Positions 18,464-28,781 are shown, counted from the stretch's first letter. The stretch: 64,000 nt of DNA from Haloferax marisrubri (GCF_001469875.2 NZ_LOPW02000022.1:197829-261828); one strand, 5' to 3'. The notes: generated from the letters alone by a model not told the origin. A program made the numbers and translations.

Positions 18464-21208
18464 ATGACTACTCAGGGAATCGTCGGACAGTTCCTCTCCT
18501 TGAAAGAGGAGACCGACGCCGACCTGCTCGCCATGCAGTGCGGCGACTTCTACGAGTTCTTCGCCGACGACGCCGAGACGGTCGGCCGCGAACTCGACCT
18601 CAAGGTCTCCCAGAAGTCCTCGCACGGGTCGTCGTATCCGATGGCGGGCGTGCCGCTGAACGACCTGACGCCCTATCTCAAGGCGCTCGTCGAGCGCGGC
18701 TACCGGGTCGCCGTCGCCGACCAGTACGAGACCGAGTCCGGCGACCTCCGCCGCGAAATCAAGCGCGTCGTCACGCCGGGGACGCTCCTCGAAACCTCCC
18801 GCGCCGACGCGCAGTTCCTCGCGGCCGTCGTGACCGACGGCGACGGCGTCGGCCTCGCGTTCGCCGACATCACGACCGGCCAGTTCCTCGTCACCGAGGC
18901 CGCGACCGTCGACGACGCCGCGGCCGAACTCTACCGCTTCGCCCCCGTCGAAGTCCTCCCCGGCCCGAACCTGCGGAGCGACGACGAGACGCTCTCGCGC
19001 CTGCGCGAGGCCACCGACGCCTCCTTCTCGCTTTTCTCAACCGAGGCGTTCGCGCCGGGTCGCGCCCGTCACGCCGTCCGCGAGCAGTTCGGCGCGTCAA
19101 CCGTCGATAGCGTCGGCCTCGACTCCGACCTCGCGACCCGCGCCGCCGGCGGCGTCCTCGCCTACGTCGAGGAGACGGGCGCGGGCGTCCTCCGGTCGAT
19201 GACGCGCCTGCAGGTCTACCACCCCTCGGACCTGCTCGAACTCGACGCGACCACCCAGCGCAACCTCGAACTCATCGAGACGATGCACGGCGACCGCTCG
19301 GGGTCGCTGTTCGACACGATAGACCACACCGTCACCTCGCCCGGCGGCCGCCTCCTCCGCGAGTGGCTGACTCGACCGCGGCGCGACCGCGACGAACTCG
19401 CCCGCCGCCTCGACGCGGTGCAGTCGCTCGCGTCGGCCGCCCTCGCCCGCGAGCGCGTCCGCGAAGTGCTCGACGGGGCGTACGACCTCGAACGACTCGC
19501 CTCCCGGTCGGCGTCCGGGAGCGCCGGCGCGTCCGACCTGCTGTCGGTCCGGGACACGCTCTCGGTGCTCCCCGCGCTCGCCGACGCCATCGAGGGGACC
19601 GAACTCGCGGACTCCCCGCTCGCGGAAGTCGTCTCGCGGCCCGACCGGGACGCCGCGGCCGACCTCCGAGCAGACCTCGCCGACGCGCTCGCCGAGGACC
19701 CGCCGAAGACGGTCACGCAGGGCGGCCTGTTCCAGACGGGCTACGACGACGAACTCGACGACCTCATCGAGCGCCACGAGTCGGCGAAGTCGTGGCTCGA
19801 CACGCTCGCCGACCGCGAGAAGCGGGACCACGGCCTCTCGCACGTCACCGTCGACCGCAACAAGACCGACGGCTACTACATCCAAGTCGGCAAGTCGGTC
19901 GCGGACCAAGTGCCCGGCCACTACCGGCAGATAAAGACGCTCAAGAACTCCAAGCGCTTCGTCACCGAGGAGTTAGAGGAGAAAGAACGCGAGATTCTCC
20001 GGCTCGAAGAGGCCCGCGGCGACCTCGAATACGAACTGTTCGAGGACCTCCGCGAACGGGTGGCCCAGCACGCCGAACTCCTGCAGGACGTGGGTCGGAC
20101 CATCGCCGAGGTGGACGCGCTGGCGTCGCTGGCGACCCACGCCGCCGGAAACGGGTGGACGCGCCCCGAACTCACCGAGGCCGGAGCGCTCGACATCGAG
20201 GCCGGTCGCCACCCGGTCGTGGAGACGACGACCGACTTCGTCCCGAACGACCTCCGCATGGACGACGAGCGCGGCTTCCTCATCGTCACCGGGCCGAACA
20301 TGTCCGGGAAATCGACGTACATGCGACAGGCGGCGCTCATCACGCTCCTCGCGCAGGTGGGGAGTTTCGTCCCCGCTCGCTCGGCGACCGTCGGCGTCGT
20401 CGACGGCATCTACACCCGCGTCGGCGCGCTGGACGAACTCGCGCAGGGTCGCTCGACGTTCATGGTCGAGATGCAGGAACTCTCGAACATCCTCCACTCG
20501 GCCACCGAGGACTCGCTCGTCATCCTCGACGAAGTGGGCCGCGGGACCGCAACCTACGACGGCATCTCCATCGCGTGGGCGGCCACCGAGTACCTCCACA
20601 ACGAGGTGCGCGCGAAGACGCTGTTCGCCACGCACTACCACGAACTGACGAGCCTCGCGGACCACCTCGACCGCGTCGCCAACGTCCACGTCGCCGCCGA
20701 CGAGCGCGACGGCGACGTGACGTTCCTCAGAACCGTCGTCGACGGTCCGACCGACCGGAGCTACGGGATTCACGTCGCCGATTTGGCGGGGGTTCCGCGC
20801 CCGGTGGTCGACCGCGCCGCCGACGTGCTCGACCGGCTCCGCGAGGAGAAGGCAATCGAGGCCAAAGGCTCCGGCACCTCGGAGCCCGTGCAGGCCGTCT
20901 TCGACGTGGGAAGCGGACAGATGAAAGTCGCCGAGCGCGGCGGCACCGCCGGTGATTCGGCGGGCACCGGCGCGCCCGCGAACGGTGCGACTGGCAACGG
21001 GTCGGTGGACGCGGCCGCGGCCGTCGAGTCGAAGGCCGAGGCGGGCGACGCCGAGACCGAGTCCGAGTCCGAGCCCGCGCTGGATTCGGAGACAGAAGCC
21101 GTCCTCGACGAACTCCGGGCGACCGACGTGAACGACACGTCGCCGCTGGACCTGATGGCGAAGGTGCAGGCGTGGCAGTCGAAACTGGACGGCGGTGACG
21201 ACGAATGA
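18464..21208 (+). CDS. mutS: DNA mismatch repair ATPase MutS
   Basis: The 914-residue protein has the N-terminal mismatch-recognition domain, with FYEFF (residues about 28-32), the Phe-x-Glu type motif that probes mispairs. The C-terminal ABC ATPase carries Walker A TGPNMSGKSTYMRQ and Walker B with DEVGRGTATYDG. A low-complexity acidic, Ala/Gly/Glu-rich stretch (residues about 835-885) precedes a short C-terminal helix region. Start ATG 18464 is favoured because MTTQGIVGQFLSLKEE is the conserved beginning; the longer frame overlaps the promoter. It overlaps mutL by 4 bases. Confidence 0.97.
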   Translation: MTTQGIVGQFLSLKEETDADLLAMQCGDFYEFFADDAETVGRELDLKVSQKSSHGSSYPMAGVPLNDLTPYLKALVERGYRVAVADQYETESGDLRREIKRVVTPGTLLETSRADAQFLAAVVTDGDGVGLAFADITTGQFLVTEAATVDDAAAELYRFAPVEVLPGPNLRSDDETLSRLREATDASFSLFSTEAFAPGRARHAVREQFGASTVDSVGLDSDLATRAAGGVLAYVEETGAGVLRSMTRLQVYHPSDLLELDATTQRNLELIETMHGDRSGSLFDTIDHTVTSPGGRLLREWLTRPRRDRDELARRLDAVQSLASAALARERVREVLDGAYDLERLASRSASGSAGASDLLSVRDTLSVLPALADAIEGTELADSPLAEVVSRPDRDAAADLRADLADALAEDPPKTVTQGGLFQTGYDDELDDLIERHESAKSWLDTLADREKRDHGLSHVTVDRNKTDGYYIQVGKSVADQVPGHYRQIKTLKNSKRFVTEELEEKEREILRLEEARGDLEYELFEDLRERVAQHAELLQDVGRTIAEVDALASLATHAAGNGWTRPELTEAGALDIEAGRHPVVETTTDFVPNDLRMDDERGFLIVTGPNMSGKSTYMRQAALITLLAQVGSFVPARSATVGVVDGIYTRVGALDELAQGRSTFMVEMQELSNILHSATEDSLVILDEVGRGTATYDGISIAWAATEYLHNEVRAKTLFATHYHELTSLADHLDRVANVHVAADERDGDVTFLRTVVDGPTDRSYGIHVADLAGVPRPVVDRAADVLDRLREEKAIEAKGSGTSEPVQAVFDVGSGQMKVAERGGTAGDSAGTGAPANGATGNGSVDAAAAVESKAEAGDAETESESEPALDSETEAVLDELRATDVNDTSPLDLMAKVQAWQSKLDGGDDE

Positions 21209-23424
21209 GCGACATCAAACAGCTCGACGAGAAGACCATCCAGCGCATCGCCGCCGGCGAGGTGGTCGAGCGACCGGCCTCGGTCGTCAAGGAGCTGTTC
21301 GAAAACAGCCTCGACGCGGACGCGACGCGCATCTCCGTGGCCGTCGACGCCGGCGGCGTGGAGGGCGTCCGCATCCGCGACGACGGCGTCGGCATGAGCG
21401 AGGAAGACCTCGAACTCGCCGTCCGCGAGCACACGACGAGCAAAATCGGCGACATCGAAGACCTCGAAGCCGGCGTCGGCACCCTCGGCTTCCGCGGCGA
21501 GGCGCTCCACACCATCGGCGCGGTGTCGCGGCTGACCATCCGGTCGAAGCCCCGCGGCGGCGACGTGGGCACCGAGTTGCAGTACGAGGGCGGCGAGGTC
21601 GAGTCGATTCGACCCGCAGGCTGTCCCGAGGGGACCGTCGTCGAGGTCGACGACCTGTTCTACAACACGCCCGCCCGCCGGAAGTTCCTCAAGACGACGG
21701 CGACCGAGTTCGACCACGTCAACGCGGTCGTCACGCACTACGCCCTCGCCAACCCCGACGTGGCCGTCTCGCTCGAACACGACGACCGCGAGGTGTTCGC
21801 CACGGAGGGCCGCGGCGACCTCCAGTCGACCGTGCTCTCGGTGTACGGCCGCGAGGTCGCGGAGTCGATGGTCCCGGTCGACCACGACGCCCCCGGCGTC
21901 TCCGTCTCGGGTCTCGTGAGCCACCCCGAGACGACCCGGAGCACCCGCGACTACCTCTCGACGTTCGTCAACGACCGCTACGTCACGGACCGCGTGCTCC
22001 GCGAGGCCGTCCTCGACGCCTACGGCGGCCAACTCGACGCCGACCGCTACCCCTTCGCGGTGCTGTTCGTCGAAGTCGCGCCCGACGCCGTGGACGTGAA
22101 CGTCCACCCGCGGAAGATGGAGGTCCGCTGGGACGACGAAACCGGCGTCAAGCGCGAGGTGACCGACGCGGTCGAAGACGCCCTCTTGAGCGACGGCCTC
22201 GTCCGGTCGTCGGCCCCGCGAGGCCGGTCGAAAGCCGACGAGGCGGCCATCGAACCCGAGTCACCAGACGGTGACGACGCGACGCAACTGGACCCCCACG
22301 AAATCCGGGAAACGAAGCCGGACGGCGAATCTGGTGACACCAACTCCCCGTCCGTACGGGACGTGCAGTCGGCGCGGGAGGCCCGCGAATCAGATGCTCA
22401 GGCGAACCCGGACGCCGCCACCGCCGACGACGACGCCGACCCGGACACCACGCCTGCAACTGAACGCGAGACGGGCCTCGACACCGAGAATCCGACTGGT
22501 GACGACGACTCGCCCGGTTCGACCACCGAGACGCCCGTGGACTCGTCCGGCCCGACCGAGACGCCGGCATCGACACCGCCGACGCCGCCCCGCGAGTACG
22601 ACCTCGCGCCGGGGCCGGAGACGACAGAGCAGTCGTCGCTGGCGACCGACGACGGGGGAGAACCGGAGTCTGCCCGGGCCGAGGCGTCGTCGGCCGAGTC
22701 GGGTGACGACAACGGGCCCCGAAGTCGGCCCTCGCGCATCGCCGCGCCGACGACCCAGCGCGACCTCTCGGGCGAGGAGGCTGACCTCTCGCCCGAGTTC
22801 GACTCGCTCCCGTCGATGCGAATCATCGGCCAACTCGCGGACACCTACATCGTCGCCGAGACCGACGAGGGGCTGGTCCTCGTCGACCAGCACGCCGCCG
22901 ACGAGCGCGTGAACTACGAGCGCCTGAAGGGCGAAGTCGAAGGCGACACGCCGACGCAGGCGCTGGCCGAACCGGTCGAACTCGAACTCACCGCGCGGGA
23001 AGCGGCGCTGTTCGAGGAGTACCGCGAGGCGCTGGCGCAGGTGGGCTTCCACGCCGGGCGGACCGGCGAGCGGACCGTCTCGGTGCGGACCGTGCCGGCG
23101 GTGTTCGACGCCGCGCTCGACCCCGGACTGCTCCGCGACGCGCTGACGGCGTTCGTCCGCGAGGAGGCCGACGGCGGCCGGAAGACCGTCGACGCCGTCG
23201 CCGACGAACTGCTGTCGGACCTCGCGTGTTACCCCTCGATTACGGGCAACACGTCGCTCCGAGAGGGGTCCGTGCTCGACCTGCTCGCGGCGCTCGACGA
23301 CTGTGAGAACCCCTACGCCTGCCCCCACGGCCGCCCGGTCATCGTCGAGTTCGACCGCGACGAAATCGCCTCGCGCTTCGAGCGCGACTACCCCGGCCAC
23401 GGCGGGCGGCGACGCGAGGAGTAG
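21205..23424 (+). CDS. mutL: DNA mismatch repair protein MutL with endonuclease motif
   Basis: The 739-residue protein has the GHKL ATPase domain (EKTIQRIAAGEVVERPASVV, FENSLDADATRI, TLGFRGEAL). A long acidic disordered linker covers residues about 335-530. The C-terminal dimerisation domain contains DQHAADERVNYE, which fits the MutL endonuclease motif DQHA-x2-E-x4-E, together with CPHGRP near the end. It is therefore expected to nick DNA, unlike E. coli MutL. ATGA overlap with mutS shows one operon. Confidence 0.96.
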   Translation: MSDIKQLDEKTIQRIAAGEVVERPASVVKELFENSLDADATRISVAVDAGGVEGVRIRDDGVGMSEEDLELAVREHTTSKIGDIEDLEAGVGTLGFRGEALHTIGAVSRLTIRSKPRGGDVGTELQYEGGEVESIRPAGCPEGTVVEVDDLFYNTPARRKFLKTTATEFDHVNAVVTHYALANPDVAVSLEHDDREVFATEGRGDLQSTVLSVYGREVAESMVPVDHDAPGVSVSGLVSHPETTRSTRDYLSTFVNDRYVTDRVLREAVLDAYGGQLDADRYPFAVLFVEVAPDAVDVNVHPRKMEVRWDDETGVKREVTDAVEDALLSDGLVRSSAPRGRSKADEAAIEPESPDGDDATQLDPHEIRETKPDGESGDTNSPSVRDVQSAREARESDAQANPDAATADDDADPDTTPATERETGLDTENPTGDDDSPGSTTETPVDSSGPTETPASTPPTPPREYDLAPGPETTEQSSLATDDGGEPESARAEASSAESGDDNGPRSRPSRIAAPTTQRDLSGEEADLSPEFDSLPSMRIIGQLADTYIVAETDEGLVLVDQHAADERVNYERLKGEVEGDTPTQALAEPVELELTAREAALFEEYREALAQVGFHAGRTGERTVSVRTVPAVFDAALDPGLLRDALTAFVREEADGGRKTVDAVADELLSDLACYPSITGNTSLREGSVLDLLAALDDCENPYACPHGRPVIVEFDRDEIASRFERDYPGHGGRRREE

Positions 23425-23524
23425 CCGGCGCGGGTCGGTTGGCTCGGTCGCCCCGCCCGCAAGCCAGTCGCCGATTCTCTGAAGCGATAGCCGCGGCGAG
23501 GATTCAAGTCGGGGCACCGAGACG

Positions 23525-23836
23525 GTGGAGGCGATGAACCCGCTGGTCTTTCTGGGCATCTGCTTCGGGCCGCTGGCGCTCGTCGTCTCGTATCTCTTCA
23601 CCGCGGCGACGGGGCCGAGCGTGCCGCCGTGGGCCGACGCGGCCGGGCAGGCGATTCGGCTCTACGGGACGGCGGCCGCCGTGGTCGTCGGCCCGCTGGC
23701 GCTCCACGCCGACCGACTGGACCTCGCCCGCGAGAGCGACTGGGTTCCCTCGCCCGTGTACTACCTCGTGGCGATTCCGTTCTTGAGCATCCCAATCGCG
23801 TTCATCTACCTCGTCCGGCGGTTGACGGCCGCGTGA
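23525..23836 (+). CDS. Small membrane protein (about 100 aa), DUF-type, unknown
   Basis: Up to 103 residues with three hydrophobic segments: [17 protein letters not shown] (about 9-25), [17 protein letters not shown] (about 43-60) and [18 protein letters not shown] (about 80-97). The start could be ATG 23525 or ATG 23534 (MNPLVF). The gene sits between mutL and the KDG kinase on the same strand. No catalytic motif is visible. Confidence 0.65.
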   Translation: MEAMNPLVFLGICFGPLALVVSYLFTAATGPSVPPWADAAGQAIRLYGTAAAVVVGPLALHADRLDLARESDWVPSPVYYLVAIPFLSIPIAFIYLVRRLTAA

Positions 23837-23922
23837 GCAGGCGCGGGGCGACCGAATCGACCGCAGGCGTGTCATTCGACGGCAACGCCGGACGTTTATA
23901 TCGCGCCCGCGAACGGCCGTCC

Positions 23923-24885
23923 ATGACAGCACTCGTGACCTTCGGCGAGACGATGCTTCGGCTGTCGCCGCCGCGTGGCGAGCGACTCGAGACCGCCCGC
24001 GAACTCGAAGTGCAGGCGGGCGGCGCGGAGTCGAACGTCGCCGTCGCCGCCACTCGACTCGGGCGAGACGCCGCGTGGTTCTCGAAGCTCCCGGACTCGC
24101 CGCTCGGCCGGCGAATCGTCGGCGAACTCCGGAGCCACGGCGTCGACACCGACGGCGTCGTCTGGGCCGACGACGCGGACGCCCGACAGGGCGTCTACTA
24201 CCTCGAACACGGGGCGTCGCCGCGCCCGACGAACGTCGTCTACGACCGCGCCGACGCGGCCGTGACGACGCTGGAGACGAGCGAGACCGACCTCGACGCC
24301 GTCCGGGACGCCGAGGTGTGTTTCACGAGCGGCATCACGCCCGCGCTCTCCGAGACGCTCCGCGAGACCACGGCCGACGTGCTCGAAGCGGCGCAGGACG
24401 CCGGGACGACGACCGCGTTCGACCTGAACTACCGGACGAAGCTCTGGTCGCCCGACGAGGCGGCCGAAGTCTACCGCGACCTGCTCGACTCCATCGACCT
24501 GTTGTTCGCCGCCGAGCGCGACGCGGCGACCGTCCTCGGGCGCGACGGCGACGCCGAGTCGGTCGCTCGCGGCCTCGCCGAAGACTACGACATCGAGACG
24601 GTCGTCGTCACCCGCGGTGAGGAAGGGTCGCTCGCGGTGTCCGACGGGGCGGTGTCCGAACAGGGCGTCTACGAGGCGGAGACGTACGACGCCATCGGCA
24701 CCGGCGACGCCTTCGTCGGCGGCTATCTCGCCAAGCACCTCGACGGCGGGAGCGTGGCCGAGTCGCTGCAGTGGGCGTCGGCGACGGCGTCGTTCAAGCG
24801 GACCGTCGAGGGCGACATCGCCGTCGTCAACCCCGGGGACATCGAGCGCGTCGTCGCCGACGAGGGCGACGGCATCTCGCGGTAG
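23923..24885 (+). CDS. kdgK: 2-keto-3-deoxygluconate kinase (PfkB/ribokinase family)
   Basis: The 320-residue PfkB-fold sugar kinase begins [19 protein letters not shown], contains the sugar-binding [16 protein letters not shown] and ends with the anion-hole/catalytic-base motif [13 protein letters not shown]. The start [11 protein letters not shown] and the residue pattern match haloarchaeal KDG kinases of the semi-phosphorylated Entner-Doudoroff pathway. TTTATA at 23894-23899 is 24-29 bases upstream of ATG 23923, indicating a leaderless transcript. Other PfkB sugars cannot be strictly excluded. Confidence 0.87.
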   Translation: MTALVTFGETMLRLSPPRGERLETARELEVQAGGAESNVAVAATRLGRDAAWFSKLPDSPLGRRIVGELRSHGVDTDGVVWADDADARQGVYYLEHGASPRPTNVVYDRADAAVTTLETSETDLDAVRDAEVCFTSGITPALSETLRETTADVLEAAQDAGTTTAFDLNYRTKLWSPDEAAEVYRDLLDSIDLLFAAERDAATVLGRDGDAESVARGLAEDYDIETVVVTRGEEGSLAVSDGAVSEQGVYEAETYDAIGTGDAFVGGYLAKHLDGGSVAESLQWASATASFKRTVEGDIAVVNPGDIERVVADEGDGISR

Positions 24886-24991
24886 CGCGCCGACTCGTCA
24901 GCGAAATCGGACGACTGACCGACGATAACGATTTTCCGTCGCAGTCGAAGAGTCAGATTCAAACCCGCCACGAAGATAACCGCTTTCGGTA

Positions 24992-26473
24992 ATGGCAACA
25001 CTCTCGTTCGAACCGCTGACGTACGACGATATCCCGGACCCCGAGCGTCCGTCGCTCTCGCAGGCGCTCGTGCCCGTCGTCGGGATGCTCGTCTTTCTGA
25101 GCGTCGGCGTCATCTGGCTCGGTCTCGACCCGCAGTTGCCGCTCCTGTGGGGAATCATCCTCACCGGGGCGGTGGGTCGCTACTGGCTGGGCCTGCCGTG
25201 GACCCGGCTCTCGGCGGGAATCCGCGACGGCATCAACATGGGGCTGTCGGCGCTCCTCATCCTGCTCGTCGTCTACATGCTCATCTCGACGTGGACCGCC
25301 GCGGGGACGATTCCCGCGCTCATCTACTACGGCCTCGACTTCCTGTCGCCGGCGGTGTTCCTCCCCGTGGCGACCCTGCTTTCGGCCGTGGTCACCTTCG
25401 CAATCGGCTCGTCGTGGACGACCGCCGCGACGCTGGGCGTCGCCTTCATCGGCATCGGCTCGGGGTTGGGTATGCCCGACGCGATGACCGCCGGCGCGGT
25501 CCTGACGGGCGCGTACACCGGCGACAAGGTGTCGCCCTTCTCCGATACGACGAACCTCGCGGCCGCCGTCACGAACACCGAACTCCTGACCCACGTCCGG
25601 ACGATGCGCGTCGGGACGACCATCGCGCTGGCAATCTCGCTCGTGGCCTACGCCGCCCTCGGCCTCACGGCGAGCGGGAGCATCCCAGCCGGGCGCGTCG
25701 CCGAGATGCAGGCGGCCATCGCCGGGTCGTACGCCGTGACCCCGCTGGTGTTCGCGCCGCTCGTCGTGACGTTCGTCCTCGCGCTCCGAGGCTATCCCGC
25801 CCTGCCGTCTATCGTCGCGGGCGTGGTCGCCGGGACGCTCACCCAACTGTTCGTCCAAGGCCCCGTCGCGGTCGACACCTTCGTCGGCGCGTGGAACGTC
25901 GCCTTCGCGGGCACCGCGCCCTCGACGGGCGTCGAGACGGTCGACTCCCTTCTCGCCTCCGACGGTCTGCTCGGGTCTGCGTGGACGATGACCGTCATCC
26001 TCGCGTCGCTGTCGCTCGGCGGGATTCTCGAACGGACCGGCTGTATCGCCGTCCTCGCACACCACCTCCGTCGGGTGCTCACCTCGGTCGCCTCGCTGAC
26101 GGTCGGGACGGCCGCCTCGTCGCTGGCGATGAACGCCATCGCGGCCGACCAGTACATGAGCATCGTCGTCCCCGGCATGAGTTTCCGCGGCCTCTACGAC
26201 GACTTCGACCTCGAAAGCCGGAACCTCTCGCGGGCCATCGAGTCCGCGGGGACGACCACGAGCGCGCTCATCCCGTGGGGGACCGGAGGCGCGTACATGG
26301 CCGACGTGCTCGGCGTTCCGACGCTCCAGTACGCGCCCTACTACTTCCTCGGCTTCCTCTCGCCGCTCATCCTCGTGGCGATGGGACTGTCGGGCTGGCG
26401 GGTCACGAAACAGGGCTCCGACACCGACGCTGGTCTCCGCAGCGCGGTCGCGTCCTTCGGCGACGACGACTGA
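24992..26473 (+). CDS. nhaC: Na+/H+ antiporter NhaC family
   Basis: The 493-residue integral membrane protein has more than ten hydrophobic segments. It has the NhaC-family core: WTAAGTIPALIYYGLDFLSP, FAIGSSWTTAATLGVAFIGI and GAYTGDKVSPFSDTTNLAAA in the first repeat, then SLGGILERTGCIAVL and AADQYMSIVVPG in the second. It likely exchanges Na+ for H+ across the cell membrane, central to salt homeostasis in a haloarchaeon. Confidence 0.9.
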   Translation: MATLSFEPLTYDDIPDPERPSLSQALVPVVGMLVFLSVGVIWLGLDPQLPLLWGIILTGAVGRYWLGLPWTRLSAGIRDGINMGLSALLILLVVYMLISTWTAAGTIPALIYYGLDFLSPAVFLPVATLLSAVVTFAIGSSWTTAATLGVAFIGIGSGLGMPDAMTAGAVLTGAYTGDKVSPFSDTTNLAAAVTNTELLTHVRTMRVGTTIALAISLVAYAALGLTASGSIPAGRVAEMQAAIAGSYAVTPLVFAPLVVTFVLALRGYPALPSIVAGVVAGTLTQLFVQGPVAVDTFVGAWNVAFAGTAPSTGVETVDSLLASDGLLGSAWTMTVILASLSLGGILERTGCIAVLAHHLRRVLTSVASLTVGTAASSLAMNAIAADQYMSIVVPGMSFRGLYDDFDLESRNLSRAIESAGTTTSALIPWGTGGAYMADVLGVPTLQYAPYYFLGFLSPLILVAMGLSGWRVTKQGSDTDAGLRSAVASFGDDD

Positions 26474-26603
26474 GCGAGCGTCGGGACGCGCCGGCGACGG
26501 TCTGTTCGTCGCCGACCCGCGGACGACGGCCCGCCGCCGACGACCCTCATGCGGTCGCCGGGCGACCGGCAGGCGTATTTCCGTTCGTCCAGTAGCCGCG
26601 AAC

Positions 26604-27248
26604 ATGGAGGTCACGACGGCCGGCCGATTCCGGGTCTACCGCAGTCCGCGCGACGGAGACGAACTCCTCTTGCTCGAACTCCCCGACGAGCGCGTCGACT
26701 GGACCGACCCGGCCGTCGAGACCGACGCCGACGACGTCTACTCGCCGACCTACGTCCCGGAGACGGGCTACGACTCCGACCTCGCAGAGCGCGTCTCGGC
26801 GCTCGAACCCGGCAACGAAATCGAGGCCACGCTGACGTGGGACGACGGCGACCCGCGCTTTGCGGACGTGTCGGTCCGCGACCGGACCCGCTTTCGATTC
26901 GTCGGGGCCGCGACGGGCCTGTTCGAGGCCGCCCGCGAGACCTGGCGGGCGACCGGCGACGGCGAGGCCATCGGCTCGTGCGTCACCTACGGCACCGACG
27001 GCGACCCGAACGCCGTGCTCTACGTCTTTGCGAAACAGCCGGGCGCGCGCGACCTGTTCGACGAGTTCGGCGACGGCGTCATCCCGCTGGACCCGCTTTT
27101 GGACCGCCTCGACGACGAGACTGACGCGCCGGACGCGCCCCGCGAGGTGTTCGTCCTGCGCCCCCTCGACGAGGAGTTCGTCCTCGTCGCCATCGCGCTC
27201 GACCGCGAGGGACTGTTCGCGCGGACGATGCGCGACACCTACTGCTGA
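26604..27248 (+). CDS. Conserved haloarchaeal protein, unknown function (DUF6663-like)
   Basis: The 214-residue acidic soluble protein has no signal peptide and no membrane segment. It begins with a beta-rich stretch (TTAGRFRVYRSPRDGDELLL), has an ALEPGNEIEATLTWDDGDP segment like an S1/OB-type strand pattern, and ends VFVLRPLDEEFVLVAIALDR. I recall similar haloarchaeal proteins labelled DUF6663, but cannot verify this. It stands alone on the plus strand. Confidence 0.6.
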   Translation: MEVTTAGRFRVYRSPRDGDELLLLELPDERVDWTDPAVETDADDVYSPTYVPETGYDSDLAERVSALEPGNEIEATLTWDDGDPRFADVSVRDRTRFRFVGAATGLFEAARETWRATGDGEAIGSCVTYGTDGDPNAVLYVFAKQPGARDLFDEFGDGVIPLDPLLDRLDDETDAPDAPREVFVLRPLDEEFVLVAIALDREGLFARTMRDTYC

Positions 27249-27299
27249 CGCGTCTCAGCGGGCCGTTCGCGCCGGCGGTGGCGGCGGCTCCGCCGCAAC

Positions 27300-27464
27300 T
27301 CACTGGTCGCTGTCGCCGTCGCTCGACGGACGAGAACCGCACTCGGAACACCGGTAGACGGTTCGCCAGCCGCCGCCGGTGACGTACCGCCGCCGAAACG
27401 AGTGTCTCGCGCCGCACTCGCCGCAGACCGTCGGCGGCCCGTCGGGGTCGGCCGGGTCGTGCAT
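27300..27464 (-). CDS. Small zinc-ribbon protein (54 aa)
   Basis: The open frame from ATG 27464 to TGA at 27300 encodes 54 residues with two knuckles, TVCGECGARHSF and YRCSECGSR, about 25 residues apart. This four-cysteine arrangement should bind one zinc. Such mini zinc-ribbon proteins are abundant in haloarchaea and probably have regulatory or protein-contact roles. The Cys spacing is the main reason to believe this small frame. Confidence 0.65.
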   Translation of the reverse strand: MHDPADPDGPPTVCGECGARHSFRRRYVTGGGWRTVYRCSECGSRPSSDGDSDQ

Positions 27465-27577
27465 ACGTCGTGTCGTGGCGGCGGCGACCTAAATGTCACC
27501 GCCGACACTCGTCGCCGGCGGGAGAGCGTCCGGTCGAGTGCGGAGGACTCGGCAGAAAAGCGGGAGGATGAAGCGCG

Positions 27578-28075
27578 TCAGTTCTCTTGGGTCCAGCGCT
27601 GGTAGACCGCGGAGCCGCCGAGAGCGGCGAAGACGAGCGAGGCGAGGCCGGGCGCGCCGACGCCCGAGATGACGGGGACGCCGACGACGACGGCTATCAT
27701 GAGGACGATGCCGAGCGCGGCGAGGGCGGCGTAGTACTCGCTCCACGAGAGTTCGCCCTCGGGGACGACTTCCATGTAGACCGTCACGTCGCCCGCCTCG
27801 GCCAGCGAGACGACCTTCGACTCCTCGTCGTAGTTCACGATGTCCAGTTCGGCGAGTTTGGGGATGTGGGTCTGTTGCAGCGAGACGTAGGCGCTCTGTC
27901 GGATGTTCCGCGGCGGCGGCGACTCCCCGGTCTCCGCTTCCGCGATACGCTCCGAGAGCTCGCGGAGGGTCAGGTCGCCGTCTTGGAGGAACTCGATGGC
28001 CATCCGACGGCGGTCGTTACTCAGTACCTCGTGGATTCGCGTCTCGGAGAGTCCGGGTTCGGATGTTGTCGCCAT
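27578..28075 (-). CDS. Winged-helix protein with two C-terminal membrane segments (DUF7344-like)
   Basis: In this 165-residue protein the N-terminal half is a winged helix (ETRIHEVLSNDRRRMAIEFL, then LTLRELSERIAEAETG, then YVSLQQTHIPKLAELDIVNY). The C-terminal half has two hydrophobic segments (ALAALGIVLMIAVVVGVPVI and LASLVFAALGGSAVY). This membrane-tethered regulator layout is widespread in haloarchaea. Signal and targets are unknown. It is divergent from the NikR-like gene. Confidence 0.75.
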   Translation of the reverse strand: MATTSEPGLSETRIHEVLSNDRRRMAIEFLQDGDLTLRELSERIAEAETGESPPPRNIRQSAYVSLQQTHIPKLAELDIVNYDEESKVVSLAEAGDVTVYMEVVPEGELSWSEYYAALAALGIVLMIAVVVGVPVISGVGAPGLASLVFAALGGSAVYQRWTQEN

Positions 28076-28267
28076 ACGAGGATTCGATCGATTTGTGACT
28101 GGTCGCTTCTCCTATATCAACAGTTCGCCTCGGGTATCGCTGTCAAAAACCACGCCGGGCGGCAGAAACCGCTCGGTACCGGCGCTCTCGAAGGCGAATC
28201 GCCCGTCAGTTACGACTGATACGCGGCCAGAAGATACTTCTGTGACACGTTCGGCGCTGCGGGGGAA

Positions 28268-28280
28268 GTCACCGGGTGAC
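28268..28280. promoter_or_regulatory. Palindrome GTCACC-G-GGTGAC upstream of NikR-like gene
   Basis: A perfect 6+1+6 dyad lies about 60 bases upstream of the ATG at 28340. TTTAATA at 28309-28315 is a TATA box 25-31 bases before the ATG, so the dyad sits where an upstream regulator would bind. It is a candidate operator for the NikR-like protein itself; no binding evidence exists. Confidence 0.4.
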
Positions 28281-28339
28281 CGGGGTGAGACCGGGGCGTG
28301 ATACGAATGTTTAATAGGAAAACCGGCCGGAGTTAATAT

Positions 28340-28765
28340 ATGACCGTCGTCAGCGTCTCCATGCCGGAGGAGCTTCTGGAACGCATCGACTCGTTCGCCG
28401 GCGAACACGGCTACACCGGGCGGAGCGAGGTCGTCAGAGAGGCCGCCCGGAACCTCCTCGGCGAGTTCGAGGACAAGAAGCTCGAAGACCGCGAGCTGAT
28501 GGCCGTCGTCACCGTCATCTTCGACTACGAGACGACCGCCGTCGAAGAGCGGATGATGGGCCTGCGCCACGAGTACGAGGGCCTCGTGAAGTCGAACTTC
28601 CACAACCACGTCGGCAACCACTACTGCATGGAACTGTTCGTCCTCGAAGGCCAGCTTTCGGACATCTCGACGTTCGTCGGGAAGATTCGCGCGACCCGCG
28701 ACACGCTGAGCGTCGACTACTCGGTGATGCCGGTCGACGAGTTCACGGGCATCGTCGAGGAGTGA
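28340..28765 (+). CDS. NikR-like ribbon-helix-helix metalloregulator
   Basis: In this 141-residue protein the N-terminal RHH ([37 protein letters not shown]) binds DNA. The C-terminal ACT-like domain keeps the NikR metal ligands in [18 protein letters not shown], where His, His and Cys of the H-x-H-x5-C type cluster can hold nickel. Length equals NikR. It stands alone with no nickel transporter nearby, so it may act on distant genes. Leaderless promoter as noted upstream. Confidence 0.85.
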   Translation: MTVVSVSMPEELLERIDSFAGEHGYTGRSEVVREAARNLLGEFEDKKLEDRELMAVVTVIFDYETTAVEERMMGLRHEYEGLVKSNFHNHVGNHYCMELFVLEGQLSDISTFVGKIRATRDTLSVDYSVMPVDEFTGIVEE

Positions 28766-28781
28766 CGTTTCGGGAGAAACG
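28766..28781 (+). terminator. Hairpin CGTTTC-GGGA-GAAACG after the NikR-like gene
   Basis: A perfect 6-base stem with a 4-base loop starts right after the stop codon TGA of the NikR-like gene. It lacks a T tract, so it may be an RNA 3'-end structure rather than a terminator. Confidence 0.3.
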
